DNA of 23,915 nt from an uncultured Acidimicrobiales bacterium (GTDB taxonomy: Bacteria > Actinomycetota > Acidimicrobiia > Acidimicrobiales > UBA10347): assembly GCA_937942965.1 (NCBI GenBank), contig CALDGN010000150.1, positions 1 to 23,915 on the forward strand. The letters are read 5' to 3'. A model generated the notes under the pieces. That model ran no database searches. It saw only the letters and a list, made by a program, of their open reading frames with translations, and was not told the DNA's origin. Position 1 is the stretch's first letter, and the number at the start of each line of letters is the position of its first letter. The position numbers were made by a program, and so were the translations under genes. Below are positions 7,533-15,407 of this stretch, piece by piece.

Positions 7533-7572
7533 GTAGCGGGAACCTTGTTGTGGACAATGTTGGTCCTGATGC

Positions 7573-7601
7573 TTGAGTAAAGCGTTGCCGCCCGATAGTC
7601 T
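7573..7601 (+). promoter_or_regulatory. Sigma-70-type promoter for the 59-aa/PH-domain pair
   Basis: TTGAGT (7573-7578) and TAGTCT (7596-7601) are separated by 17 bases. The expected start near 7608 gives a leader of about 60 bases before the ATG at 7667, which has its own GGAG. This gap (7533-7666) also contains TGTGGACAA at 7549-7557, the complement of the actinobacterial DnaA-box consensus TTGTCCACA; a single copy may be chance. Confidence 0.5.
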
Positions 7602-7666
7602 GACCGCCGGGTGGAACCGTCGGCGTTGCCGCGGTCGGGTTCGTGGCCGACCACGTGGAGTCTCTT

Positions 7667-7846
7667 ATGCAGCGCCAACTGACCTTCTATTTGCTCGTTC
7701 TCTTTGCGATCTACATCATCATGACCGATGCCTCCGGCAGCGGAGACGTCGCAAACTCATTCTTTGACTGGCTTGGTGACGGGCTCGACAAGACCCGCAC
7801 CTTCGTGAACTCGACACTCGGTGAGCAGTCCACTACTGAACCCTGA
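7667..7846 (+). CDS. Small single-pass membrane protein
   Basis: A 59-residue protein of unknown function. Residues 5-21 form one hydrophobic segment (L-T-F-Y-L-L-V-L-F-A-I-Y-I-I-M), followed by a Ser/Gly/Asp stretch, an amphipathic F-F-D-W-L-G-D-G-L-D segment and a polar tail. The ATG at 7667 is preferred over a GTG at 7643 because GGAG lies six bases ahead. The end of the gene overlaps the start of the PH-domain protein by 26 bases in another frame, suggesting coupled translation and possibly a joint complex. I recognise no family. Confidence 0.72.
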   Translation: MQRQLTFYLLVLFAIYIIMTDASGSGDVANSFFDWLGDGLDKTRTFVNSTLGEQSTTEP

Positions 7847-8585
7847 GCGGCGACGCTTCTTCGAACACACCCCGGGCATCGACCCGGGGTGGTTGCGCGT
7901 CTTCTTACCCCTCAAGAACGAGGACTTTCTCGTCCACGACGAAGAGGTCCTCTACGACCGGCGCTTTCATTCGGCGATCCTGCTGCAGCCTGCCTTTGAG
8001 CTGATCGCTGCGCTGACCCTCGTCGTCTGGATCCAGCTTGACATCGGCCTGACCCGTTCGACCATCGCCGTCATCATGGTGCTGTCATCGATCTGGATCC
8101 TGGGCCGACTCATCCTCAAGGTGCATCGATCGACACGCCGCAGCCTGGTCATCTTCGGCGCCATGATCGCCCTCGCTGTCGCGCTGCGTCGCGACCGCGA
8201 ACTGCTCGCGCTGCTGATCGTCGGCGGATTCGGCATTCGCTTCTTCGGACGTTGGCTCCGTTGGGCGTTCTATCGCCGGCTGCTCATCACGAACCGACGT
8301 GTCATCGAAGTCGACGGACTGGTCGGGAGCTCGGTCGCCACCATGCCGCTGTTCCGAGTCACCGATGCCCTGCTCGCTCGATCGCCAGCCGCCGAGATCC
8401 TCGGCTACGCGCTGTTCCGCATCGAGTCCGCCGGTCAAGACCAGGCTCTCGGGCGCATCAACTTCCTCGACGAAGCCGACCGCTTCCACGAGCTACTGAT
8501 CCAACTGTCGACCACGGCGAAGAAGGATGAGATCGTCCTCGGAGGCCCCGGCGACCTGGGGTCTGAGCTCGATCGCATGATGTGA
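7821..8585 (+). CDS. PH-domain membrane protein (bPH_2/DUF304-like)
   Basis: A 254-residue membrane protein. About four hydrophobic segments are seen (about 52-72, 82-99, 107-122, 127-141), followed by a cytoplasmic bacterial-PH domain at about 150-235 with the typical Y-R-R-L-L-I-T-N-R-R-V-I-E-V-D-G-L opening and an I-E-S-A-G-Q-D strand near 201. Proteins of this type sit in the inner membrane; their ligand and role are mostly unknown. The start is GTG 7821 inside the end of the 59-residue gene; no other start lies before the conserved part. An 8-bp hairpin (7869-7876 with 7883-7890) falls in codons 17-23. The position downstream of a YtrA-type regulator mirrors the second GntR/PH pair at 16170-17098. 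Confidence 0.8.
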   Translation: MSSPLLNPERRRFFEHTPGIDPGWLRVFLPLKNEDFLVHDEEVLYDRRFHSAILLQPAFELIAALTLVVWIQLDIGLTRSTIAVIMVLSSIWILGRLILKVHRSTRRSLVIFGAMIALAVALRRDRELLALLIVGGFGIRFFGRWLRWAFYRRLLITNRRVIEVDGLVGSSVATMPLFRVTDALLARSPAAEILGYALFRIESAGQDQALGRINFLDEADRFHELLIQLSTTAKKDEIVLGGPGDLGSELDRMM

Positions 8586-8655
8586 TCGAGCGCTCGATCC
8601 GTACCTGAGGATGGGCGTGCGCCGATCCGGTCACCGGGTGCGCCAAACTACGGGG

Positions 8656-9300
8656 GTGAAGCGTCGAGCCACCGCAGTGCTACTTGCCCTGATGGTCTTC
8701 GTCGGCGCGTGTGCGGACGCTCCGGATCCCGGCGACCTTGCCGCATTCTGTGACCTGCTTGTTGCCGACGTTGGTCTCTCGACGCAAGCCACCGAGGCCG
8801 AGTATGCGCAGCTGGCGCTTGTCGCCCCGCCCGAGATTCGCCCGACGATCGACTCGCTGCAGACCCAAGCTCGCGACTTCGATGAACTGCTGAATGTGCA
8901 ACCGCCCGACCTCGCTGCGATCTTCACGGCGAAGTTCGATCCCGCGGCCGAGCGCGATCGAGCGGAGCTTGATCGCTACGCCGAGAGCGGGTGCAACCTG
9001 CTCATCGCCCGGCCGCCGTCAGTGCGGTGGGCGAACTTCGTGCGCGAGAACCACGCCGACGCCGCGTGGCGCGACGCCGTCGCAATGGACTTCGTCTCGG
9101 ACACGACCCAGGGCGTGACAGCCGCAGCGGCCACCTTCACCGAGGCGCCAGCGCCGATGGGGCTCGTCGAAGACGTGTGCGATGCGCTGTCGGACTTCCT
9201 GTCGAGCGACGGCTCTGGCGCAGCGTCGATCCAGGTGTTCATCGGCACCGTGGTCGTCATCAACGAATCCAGCCCCGACGGTCCCTGCCGGCTTCCCTAA
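8656..9300 (+). CDS. Lipoprotein of unknown function
   Basis: A 214-residue predicted lipoprotein. It starts V-K-R-R with a hydrophobic core and a lipobox F-V-G-A-C (C19). The mature part is mostly helical and acidic, with a few further Cys residues (for example in A-F-C-D-L-L and S-G-C-N-L-L) that could form disulphides outside the membrane. I recognise no domain family. GTG 8656 is chosen because it starts the signal peptide directly; CAAACT six bases upstream is a weak leaderless-type -10. The gene follows the PH-domain gene by 70 bases and precedes the ferredoxin by 92; it may be its own transcript. Confidence 0.72.
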   Translation: MKRRATAVLLALMVFVGACADAPDPGDLAAFCDLLVADVGLSTQATEAEYAQLALVAPPEIRPTIDSLQTQARDFDELLNVQPPDLAAIFTAKFDPAAERDRAELDRYAESGCNLLIARPPSVRWANFVRENHADAAWRDAVAMDFVSDTTQGVTAAAATFTEAPAPMGLVEDVCDALSDFLSSDGSGAASIQVFIGTVVVINESSPDGPCRLP

Positions 9301-9341
9301 TCGCATTGTCGGCGAGCAGAGGCGGACTACCCCGCGTGCTC

Positions 9342-9374
9342 TAAGCTCTCGGCACAAACAACAAGACGTTGTTG
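9342..9374 (+). promoter_or_regulatory. Promoter and candidate operator of the ferredoxin operon
   Basis: TAAGCT (9342-9347) is a plausible -10, though no good -35 is seen. Just downstream lies the inverted repeat CAACAA-gacg-TTGTTG (9359-9374), placed where a repressor would block early elongation. It ends 18 bases before the ferredoxin ATG and 7 bases before its ribosome binding site. TetR-type regulators often bind such sites. Confidence 0.4.
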
Positions 9375-9392
9375 AGAACCCGGAGAGGAACC

Positions 9393-9605
9393 ATGGGATT
9401 CAAGGTTGTCGTCGATTTCGATCTGTGCGAGAGCAACGCGATTTGCATGCAGATTGCGCCCGAGGTGTTCGAGGTCCGTGACGACGACTTCCTGTACATC
9501 CTCAACGAGACGCCCGACGAAGGCATGCGCGAAAAGGTCGAAGAATCGGCTCAGCGCTGCCCGAAGCAGGCCATCAAGCTCGAGGATCTTCCCGCCGCCG
9601 AGTGA
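9393..9605 (+). CDS. Single-cluster ferredoxin, 3Fe-4S type
   Basis: A 70-residue ferredoxin that probably passes electrons from the reductase encoded next to it to a cytochrome P450 or related oxygenase. Cluster ligands are C12, C18 and C56 (the last in R-C-P-K-Q-A-I). The place where a fourth Cys would lie in a 4Fe-4S protein (C-x-x-X-x-x-C) holds N15, so a [3Fe-4S] cluster is expected, as in mycobacterial P450 partner ferredoxins, where this X residue varies. GGAGAGG at 9382-9388 fixes the ATG at 9393. No P450 or Rieske oxygenase gene is in the window, so the partner is encoded elsewhere. Confidence 0.93.
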   Translation: MGFKVVVDFDLCESNAICMQIAPEVFEVRDDDFLYILNETPDEGMREKVEESAQRCPKQAIKLEDLPAAE

Positions 9606-9645
9606 GGCCTGAGCTCGCCGCTTCGTCTCGCCACACGGACACACC

Positions 9646-10833
9646 ATGAACTCCATCGCCGTCATCGGCGCATCGCTTGCGGGTTTGCGCGCCGCCGAAG
9701 CCCTCCGCCGCGAAGGCTTCGAGGGAACGATTCACCTTGTCGGTGACGAGCCGCACGAGCCGTACGACCGACCGCCGCTGTCCAAGCAGATCTTGGCCGG
9801 CACGTGGGAGATCGAAAAGGCGTGGCTGGCCAAGCCCGAGAAGTACGAAGAGCTGGCGCTCGAGACGCACTACGGCGTCGCCGCGACGGGGCTCGATGTC
9901 GCAGGTCTGAACGTGGCGCTCGACACCGGCGCGACGCTCGACATCGACGGCGTGGTCATTGCCACCGGCGCACGATGTCGCACCATCGGCGAGCCGCTTG
10001 CGGGCGTCTTCACCTTGCGAACCCTCGACGATGCCCAAGGCATCCGAGCCGCGTTCGACAAAGGTCCAGGCCGAGTCGTCGTTGTCGGCGCGGGCTTCAT
10101 CGGCGCCGAAGTTGCCGCAACGGCGCGCGAGCTCGGCCTCGACGTCACCATGGTCGAAATGGCCACGGCACCGTTCGAGCGGTCGATGGGCGCCGAGATG
10201 GGTGCCGTGCTCGCGGACATCCACCGAGACCAAGGTGTCGACCTTCGCCTCGGCGTCGGCGTGTCCGGATTCACCGGCGACGATGCCGTCACCGGTGTAG
10301 ATCTGACCGATGGCACCCACATCGAAGCCGACGTCGTCGTCGTTGGCGTAGGCGTGATCCCGAACACCGAGTGGTTGGCCGACAGCAGCCTCGACATCAC
10401 CAACGGCGTGCTCTGCGACGAGACGACACTCGCGGCGCCCGGGGTTGTCGCTGCGGGCGACGTCGCCCGCTGGCCGAACCCTCACTTCGGCGAAACCATG
10501 CGCGTCGAACACTGGGACAACGCCATCACCATGGGCACCCACGCCGCCAAGCGGCTGCTTCATGGCGAATCCGCCGGTCCCTATGCGCCCACGCCATGGT
10601 TCTGGTCCGACCAGTACGACCGCAAGATCCAGCTCGCGGGTCGTACGACCGACTTCGACCGCTTCGAACTCGTCAACGGCGACACCGAGAGCCGCACGTT
10701 CGCCGGCATCTACGGCCGAGGCGGACGCATCGTCGCCGTCTTGGGGTTCAACCGCCCTCGCCACGTCATGCGGTACCGGGCACTCATCGACGAGGGCGTG
10801 TCCTTCGACGACGCACTCGCTGCGGACATCTAG
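9646..10833 (+). CDS. Ferredoxin--NAD(P)+ reductase (FAD)
   Basis: A 395-residue FAD-dependent reductase of the putidaredoxin/rubredoxin reductase type. The first dinucleotide fold has G-A-S-L-A-G (8-13), with Ser in the second Gly position as often in this group. D-R-P-P-L-S-K (41-47) and the A-T-G-A-R loop (106-110) follow. The NAD(P)-binding fold is at 144-171 with G-A-G-F-I-G-A-E, and A-A-G-D-V-A-R-W contacts FAD near the C-terminal third. It reduces the ferredoxin encoded 40 bases upstream. No clear ribosome binding site is seen; translation may depend on the upstream gene. The DUF4333-type lipoprotein follows after two bases. Confidence 0.94.
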   Translation: MNSIAVIGASLAGLRAAEALRREGFEGTIHLVGDEPHEPYDRPPLSKQILAGTWEIEKAWLAKPEKYEELALETHYGVAATGLDVAGLNVALDTGATLDIDGVVIATGARCRTIGEPLAGVFTLRTLDDAQGIRAAFDKGPGRVVVVGAGFIGAEVAATARELGLDVTMVEMATAPFERSMGAEMGAVLADIHRDQGVDLRLGVGVSGFTGDDAVTGVDLTDGTHIEADVVVVGVGVIPNTEWLADSSLDITNGVLCDETTLAAPGVVAAGDVARWPNPHFGETMRVEHWDNAITMGTHAAKRLLHGESAGPYAPTPWFWSDQYDRKIQLAGRTTDFDRFELVNGDTESRTFAGIYGRGGRIVAVLGFNRPRHVMRYRALIDEGVSFDDALAADI

Positions 10834-10835
10834 GC

Positions 10836-11327
10836 ATGAAGCATCTGGTGGCGCTGCTGGTGGCGGCGCTCCTACTCGCCGCGTGCAGCGTTGAGCGGTC
10901 GCTCGACGCGGACGCCTTGTCCGAACAGATCCAGGCTCAGCTGTTCCCCGAGCACCCCGATCTGGTCACCGATGTGAACTGTCCTCTGCTCGAAGACCCG
11001 GCGGTCGGCGACACGTTTGCGTGCGCCGCTCAGGTCGGCGCGCAAATCGTCGACGTGCCTGTGGTACTCGGAGGCGACGCGGACAATCTGACGGCACGTT
11101 CGGTGCTTGACGATCGCTTCGTTCCGGCACAGCAGCTGGCTGATCTGCTCGCAGCGACCTTCACCGCCGAAGTCGGCATCATTACGTCAGTCGATTGCGG
11201 CCAACCGGTCGTCGTGCTCGATGCAGGCGAAACCCTGATCTGCACGGCAACTGACCCGGCGGGTGTGAGCCGGCAATTCGACGTCGCGGTGGCCGACGAC
11301 GGCTCGATCGATCTCGAAATCCGCTAG
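10836..11327 (+). CDS. Lipoprotein with two DUF4333-like repeats
   Basis: A 163-residue predicted lipoprotein. M-K-H-L is followed by a hydrophobic core and the lipobox L-A-A-C (C17). Two related units follow, each with a Cys pair typical of DUF4333: V-N-C-P-L-L-E-D-P-A-V-G-D-T-F-A-C near residue 47, and V-D-C-G-Q-P-V-V-V-L-D-A-G-E-T-L-I-C near 114. The paired Cys residues probably form a disulphide in each unit outside the membrane. DUF4333 proteins are common in actinobacteria and have no known role. The ATG is two bases after the reductase stop, so it is in the same operon, although no electron-transfer role is evident. Confidence 0.8.
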   Translation: MKHLVALLVAALLLAACSVERSLDADALSEQIQAQLFPEHPDLVTDVNCPLLEDPAVGDTFACAAQVGAQIVDVPVVLGGDADNLTARSVLDDRFVPAQQLADLLAATFTAEVGIITSVDCGQPVVVLDAGETLICTATDPAGVSRQFDVAVADDGSIDLEIR

Positions 11328-11380
11328 CTCGAGGTTGCGAGAGCGGCGGTTGTCGCTGCGCTCGTCACGTTGCAGCGATC

Positions 11381-11386
11381 TAGGGT
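11381..11386 (+). promoter_or_regulatory. Leaderless -10 box for NTF2-like gene
   Basis: TAGGGT is followed by six bases and the ATG at 11393; no ribosome binding site is present. A good -35 box is not seen. Confidence 0.45.
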
Positions 11387-11392
11387 CACCGG

Positions 11393-11782
11393 ATGGACCA
11401 TGGTGAGCGCATCCGGGCGTACTTCGCTTCGTGCAATGACGACACACGCGAGCAGATTGCCGCTCACTTCACCGACGACGCGGTGATCTATGACACGAAC
11501 CATGCACCCGTCGTCGGTGCTGCGGCGATCGGGTCGTTCTGGCAGCGCATCCGGGCGCAATGGCAGGGCGCGGCGTGGGGCGTAGACAGCGTCGTCAGCG
11601 ACGGCGAGACCGCCGCGATCGAATGGCATATGCGTGGCGAGGGCGCCGACGGGCCCTTCGTGTTCCGAGGCTCCGAGCACTATGCGTTCGATGGAGACCG
11701 GATCAGCGAGATTCGCCAGTACTGGACGTTTGACCGCGACGCGACCGACACCGGCTTGCAGGGCTACCCCTACCCGGACTAG
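11393..11782 (+). CDS. NTF2/SnoaL-like protein
   Basis: A 129-residue cone-shaped NTF2-like protein of the SnoaL group, which covers both enzymes and ligand-binding proteins. The layout is typical: an N-terminal helix (R-I-R-A-Y-F-A-S-C-N), H-F-T-D-D-A-V-I-Y-D, G-A-A-A-I-G-S-F-W, then a curved sheet with A-I-E-W-H-M-R-G and the final D-R-I-S-E-I-R-Q-Y-W. Which activity it has, if any, cannot be read. The gene ends exactly where the convergent aminopeptidase gene ends (no base between the stop codons). The ATG follows a leaderless-type TAGGGT box. Confidence 0.85.
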   Translation: MDHGERIRAYFASCNDDTREQIAAHFTDDAVIYDTNHAPVVGAAAIGSFWQRIRAQWQGAAWGVDSVVSDGETAAIEWHMRGEGADGPFVFRGSEHYAFDGDRISEIRQYWTFDRDATDTGLQGYPYPD

Positions 11783-14302
11783 CTAGCTCAGCTCGTCGCT
11801 GAAGCGGCCTCGTAGCGCCACGTGCACGCCGAGGCGCTCACGATGCTGGGCGACCGCAAGCTTGGCTTGGGGCACCTGATGGGCGTCGAGGAACGTATAG
11901 ATCGCGTCAGCGTCACCGTGTTCCAGCCACTGCACGCCACCGAGCATGCGACCGACCGTGTTGTCGGGCACCGTGTCGTTGATGGCATCCCAGCTGCTCG
12001 TGACGAAGTCCCAGACCCGCAAGCCGTGATGGCGATTGCCGAGGGCTTGGCCGAGCAGGAACGCAGCGTCTTGTGAACGGATGCTTCCGTCGAGCGTCCG
12101 GGCGCACATGGCGTCGATGGCGTCGGCGTCGTTGAAGCGGGCGAGCGCAAACAGATAGCGGCGCTCGATCTGCGGCGACGGCGCGTTCTGGAAGCGAGCG
12201 AAGCACTCGTCGAAGTCGCTGCGGTCGCCGGTCGAGCCAATCACCCGGACTGCGGCGCTCTCGACGCTCGCATTGTCCGTCGTCGCCGAACCGTCGAACA
12301 GCGATCGAGCGTGGGCGATGACGTCGGCATTCTGGCTGAGCGAGCCGAGGGCACTGTAGAGCGATGCCCGGACCTCGTTGACCAGTTGGTCCTCGTCGGG
12401 AGATGCATCGAAGCCGAGGGCGTCGAGCTGCGGTCCGGCGATCTCTTCGAAGAGCTCGCCGACTCGCGTCCGTTCTTCGGCCGTTGGTGCCACGTGCGCG
12501 AGGGTTGCGAAGCCACTCGTCACCGCAGACCACACCGGAGGCGAGGTTTCGTTGTGCAGTGCACGGCAGAGCCCGACGAAATCCGCGATCGACGCTTCGC
12601 CCGCCAGAACGAGATCGAACAGGTCGTCGAAGAGTCGGTAGCGCTGACCGGCGGTCAGCTCCATCAGATCGGCCGCCAGCCGGTCGGCGAGCGGGCCCTC
12701 GTAACGCGTGCGGAAGAAGCCGTGGCCCTCGGGGTCCACGATCACACGGGCGGTCACGTCGCTAAGCGGGATCGCGCCGTGGGGGACCATCAACACGTTC
12801 GTGGTTTCGTCGCCCGCTTCGACGGTGACGGGGATCTTCCACTCACCGCCATCACCGTCACCTTCGTCGGTGGCTGGTGACAGCGAGAAGCGGCGCTGAT
12901 CGAGCAGCACCTGGTCACCGTCGAGCGACGCTTCGACCAGCGGGAAGCCCGGGTCGTAGATCCACTCTTGCATGACCTCATCGACGGGAAGATCGGTCGC
13001 GCTCTCGATCGCTCGCCACAGATCACTGGTGACCGTGTTCGAGAAGGCGTGGGTGCGCATGTAGTTGCGGATGCCCTCGCGGAAGTCGTCGGGGCCGACG
13101 TACTGCTCGAGCATGCGCACAACCGACGCACCCTTTTCGTACGTCAGGACGTCGTACATACCCTCGGCGTCGGCCGGGGACTCGACCTCGTATTCGATCG
13201 AGCGGGTGCTGTGGAGCGAGTCGACGTCGTAGGCGGCGGAGCGGTCGAGTGCGAAGCCCTCCCAGACCTTCCAGTCGGGGCGGTAGGCGTGGGTGGCCGA
13301 CGTTTCCATGAACGTGGCGAACGCCTCTTTGAGCCAGAGGCCCTCCCACCACTGCATGGTGACAAGGTTGCCGAACCACATGTGGGCGAGTTCGTGAGCG
13401 ATGACGGCAACCGAACGCTGCTGCTCGGGTTGGGTGGTCTTGTCTTCGTCGACAAGCAGCAGGACCTCGCGGAACGTGACCGCTCCGGTGTTCTCCATGG
13501 CGCCAAACGCGAAGTCGGGGATCGCGAGCATGTCGATCTTGTCGCCGAAGTAGGGCACGCCGAAGTAGTCCGTCAACCAGCGGAGGCAGAACACGGTTGC
13601 GTCGAGCGCGAACGTGACTTCGTCGCCGCGGCCGGGACGGTGCACGATGCGAACCGGCACGCCATCGACGTCGACCGGATCGGTGGCTTCGAGCTCGCCC
13701 ACGCAGAACGCCAACAGGTACGTCGACATCAGCGGGGTCGGGGCGAAGGTGATCTGAACGAGGCCGTCGCCGAGCTCAGTGCGGCCGGTCTCGGACATGG
13801 CCGAGACAGCGAGCAGGTGGTCGGGAACCTCGAGGGCGACTTCGAACACGGCCTTGTGCGCAGGCTCGTCCCAGCAGGGGAAGCAGCGGCGAGCGTTGGT
13901 CGACTCGAACTGGGTGGTGGCGATCGTGTGCTCGGTGCCGTCGTCGTCGGTGAAGCTGCTGCGGTAAAAGCCCCGGAGCTTGTCGTTCAGGACGCCATCG
14001 AACGTGATGTCGATGGTCAGGTCGCCTGCCGCGACGGCGTCGTCGACGGCGAGCGTGAGCCGTTCGGTTGCTTCGTCGAGTGCGATGGCGGCGGTCTGCT
14101 CGGTGTCGCCCTGACGCACGACTGCAGAATGAATGTCGAGCTCGATCGAATTCATCACGATCGAGGTCGTGGACTCGCTTGCGGTTGCGGTGATCGACAC
14201 CTGACCAGCAAACGAAGCCGCCGGAATGTCAGGTCGCAGTGTCACGGCGTAGAGCGACGGCAAGACGGTGGTCGGGAGACGGTGCGGGTTGGTCTGTTCC
14301 AC
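11783..14302 (-). CDS. pepN: M1 family metallo-aminopeptidase (aminopeptidase N)
   Basis: An 839-residue zinc aminopeptidase that removes N-terminal residues from peptides. G-A-M-E-N (267-271) binds the substrate amino terminus. H-E-L-A-H (303-307) with E326 in K-E-A-F-A, 18 residues further on, forms the zinc site; E304 is catalytic. The N-terminal beta-domain and C-terminal helical domain are both present and the length is typical. There is no signal peptide, so it acts in the cytoplasm, probably in peptide recycling. The usual N-E-G-F-A reads K-E-A-F-A here, which keeps the zinc ligand. The start is GTG 14302, with TAGCCT (14309-14314, minus strand) ending six bases before it and no ribosome binding site. 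It diverges from the PfkB gene across 94 bases. Confidence 0.95.
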   Translation of the reverse strand: MEQTNPHRLPTTVLPSLYAVTLRPDIPAASFAGQVSITATASESTTSIVMNSIELDIHSAVVRQGDTEQTAAIALDEATERLTLAVDDAVAAGDLTIDITFDGVLNDKLRGFYRSSFTDDDGTEHTIATTQFESTNARRCFPCWDEPAHKAVFEVALEVPDHLLAVSAMSETGRTELGDGLVQITFAPTPLMSTYLLAFCVGELEATDPVDVDGVPVRIVHRPGRGDEVTFALDATVFCLRWLTDYFGVPYFGDKIDMLAIPDFAFGAMENTGAVTFREVLLLVDEDKTTQPEQQRSVAVIAHELAHMWFGNLVTMQWWEGLWLKEAFATFMETSATHAYRPDWKVWEGFALDRSAAYDVDSLHSTRSIEYEVESPADAEGMYDVLTYEKGASVVRMLEQYVGPDDFREGIRNYMRTHAFSNTVTSDLWRAIESATDLPVDEVMQEWIYDPGFPLVEASLDGDQVLLDQRRFSLSPATDEGDGDGGEWKIPVTVEAGDETTNVLMVPHGAIPLSDVTARVIVDPEGHGFFRTRYEGPLADRLAADLMELTAGQRYRLFDDLFDLVLAGEASIADFVGLCRALHNETSPPVWSAVTSGFATLAHVAPTAEERTRVGELFEEIAGPQLDALGFDASPDEDQLVNEVRASLYSALGSLSQNADVIAHARSLFDGSATTDNASVESAAVRVIGSTGDRSDFDECFARFQNAPSPQIERRYLFALARFNDADAIDAMCARTLDGSIRSQDAAFLLGQALGNRHHGLRVWDFVTSSWDAINDTVPDNTVGRMLGGVQWLEHGDADAIYTFLDAHQVPQAKLAVAQHRERLGVHVALRGRFSDELS

Positions 14303-14308
14303 ACCCCA

Positions 14309-14390
14309 AGGCTAGGTCGGTCGGCAGCAAGCGTGGGCGTGGCCTGGACTCAGGTGGGTCGTTCCGTCCTGGGGGCGGGCAAGCTACGGT
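14309..14390. promoter_or_regulatory. Divergent leaderless-type promoters, pepN and pfkB
   Basis: The gap holds two facing boxes: TAGCCT on the minus strand (14309-14314), six bases before the aminopeptidase GTG, and TACGGT on the plus strand (14385-14390), six bases before the kinase GTG. Neither gene has a recognisable ribosome binding site, so both messages may begin at the start codon. Confidence 0.5.
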
Positions 14391-14396
14391 GCCGCC

Positions 14397-15386
14397 GTGC
14401 CAGAGAAGTCTGAGAAGAAGTACGACGTCGTCGGAATCGGCAACGCCATCGTCGATGTGATCGCGCAACAAGACGACGAGTTCATCGACCGTTTCGGCCT
14501 CACCAAGGGGTCGATGGAACTGATCGATGCTGCGCGTGCGGTCGAGCTGTACGACGCCATGACCGTGCTCACCGAAACCTCGGGTGGTTCCGCCGGCAAC
14601 ACGATCACCGGTGTCGCCTCGTTCGGCGGTTCGGCTTCGATGATCGGCAAGGTCGCCGACGACCACCTTGGTCACGTGTTCGCTGCGGACAGCGAAGCCC
14701 AAGGCGTTCAATTCGGTGTGGCCCCGGCCACCGAAGGCGAGCCGACCGGCCGCTCGATGATCGTCGTCACCCCCGATGCGGAACGGACGATGAACACGTT
14801 CCTGGGCGCAGCAACCACGCTCTATCGCAGCGATATCCCTGAAGACATCGTGGCCAACTCGAGCATCTTGTACTGCGAGGGCTACATCTGGGACATCGAC
14901 GTCACCAAAGACGCGATCCGCCACGCCATCGAGATCTCCAAAGCCGCCGGCAACAAGATCTCGTTCACGCTCAGCGACTCGTTCTGCGTCGACCGCCACT
15001 TCGATGAGTGGCACGAGCTGTTGAACGGCGAGATCGACATCTTGTTCGGCAACGAAGAAGAACTGATGGCGCTGACCAAAGCCGAGACCCACGCCGACGC
15101 GATCGAAGCCGTGCGAGGTCGCTGCGAGATCTTGTGCGCCACCATGGGCCCTGCCGGCTCGGTCATCGTGACCGCCGATGAGACCGTCGAGATTCCGGCC
15201 GTGCCGGTCGACAACGTGGTCGACACGACCGGCGCAGGTGACCAGTACGCCGCAGGCGTGCTCTTCGGCATCTCTCGAGGGATGAGCCTCTATGACGCCG
15301 GCATGTTGGGCTCCAAGGCTGCGGCCGAAGTGATTGCTCACCTCGGTCCTCGCCCGGCGATCGCCCTGTCCGACCTGCTCGACTGA
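14397..15386 (+). CDS. PfkB-family kinase, adenosine kinase-like
   Basis: A 329-residue ribokinase/PfkB-fold kinase. It starts V-V-G-I-G-N-A-I-V-D, carries G-G-S-A-G-N-T (63-69) for substrate binding and the D-T-T-G-A-G-D signature (276-282), where D282 is the catalytic base and the Gly residues form the anion hole. The best fit is the bacterial adenosine/nucleoside kinase group (ATP-dependent phosphorylation of a nucleoside), but sugar kinases share the fold, so the substrate is inferred. The neighbour 21 bases downstream is a 5'-nucleotidase-like enzyme, which would do the reverse reaction; this supports a nucleoside role. GTG 14397 is six bases after TACGGT. Alternative: pseudouridine kinase for the PsuG encoded 2 kb away, which is a hypothesis only. 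Confidence 0.86.
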   Translation: MPEKSEKKYDVVGIGNAIVDVIAQQDDEFIDRFGLTKGSMELIDAARAVELYDAMTVLTETSGGSAGNTITGVASFGGSASMIGKVADDHLGHVFAADSEAQGVQFGVAPATEGEPTGRSMIVVTPDAERTMNTFLGAATTLYRSDIPEDIVANSSILYCEGYIWDIDVTKDAIRHAIEISKAAGNKISFTLSDSFCVDRHFDEWHELLNGEIDILFGNEEELMALTKAETHADAIEAVRGRCEILCATMGPAGSVIVTADETVEIPAVPVDNVVDTTGAGDQYAAGVLFGISRGMSLYDAGMLGSKAAAEVIAHLGPRPAIALSDLLD

Positions 15387-15407
15387 AGCGGAGCGAGAGG
15401 AACAGCC

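Noticed and set aside
7869..7890. 8-bp GC hairpin that could be a terminator after the 59-residue gene
   Set aside because: It lies inside the PH-domain coding sequence, has no T-run, and no other start for that protein is available downstream.
9574..10764. 396-codon open frame opposite the ferredoxin reductase
   Set aside because: It is antisense to a well-supported enzyme and has no family motif or start signal.
12968..14413. 481-codon plus-strand frame opposite the aminopeptidase
   Set aside because: The minus-strand frame carries the GAMEN and HExxH motifs in order; this one is a shadow.
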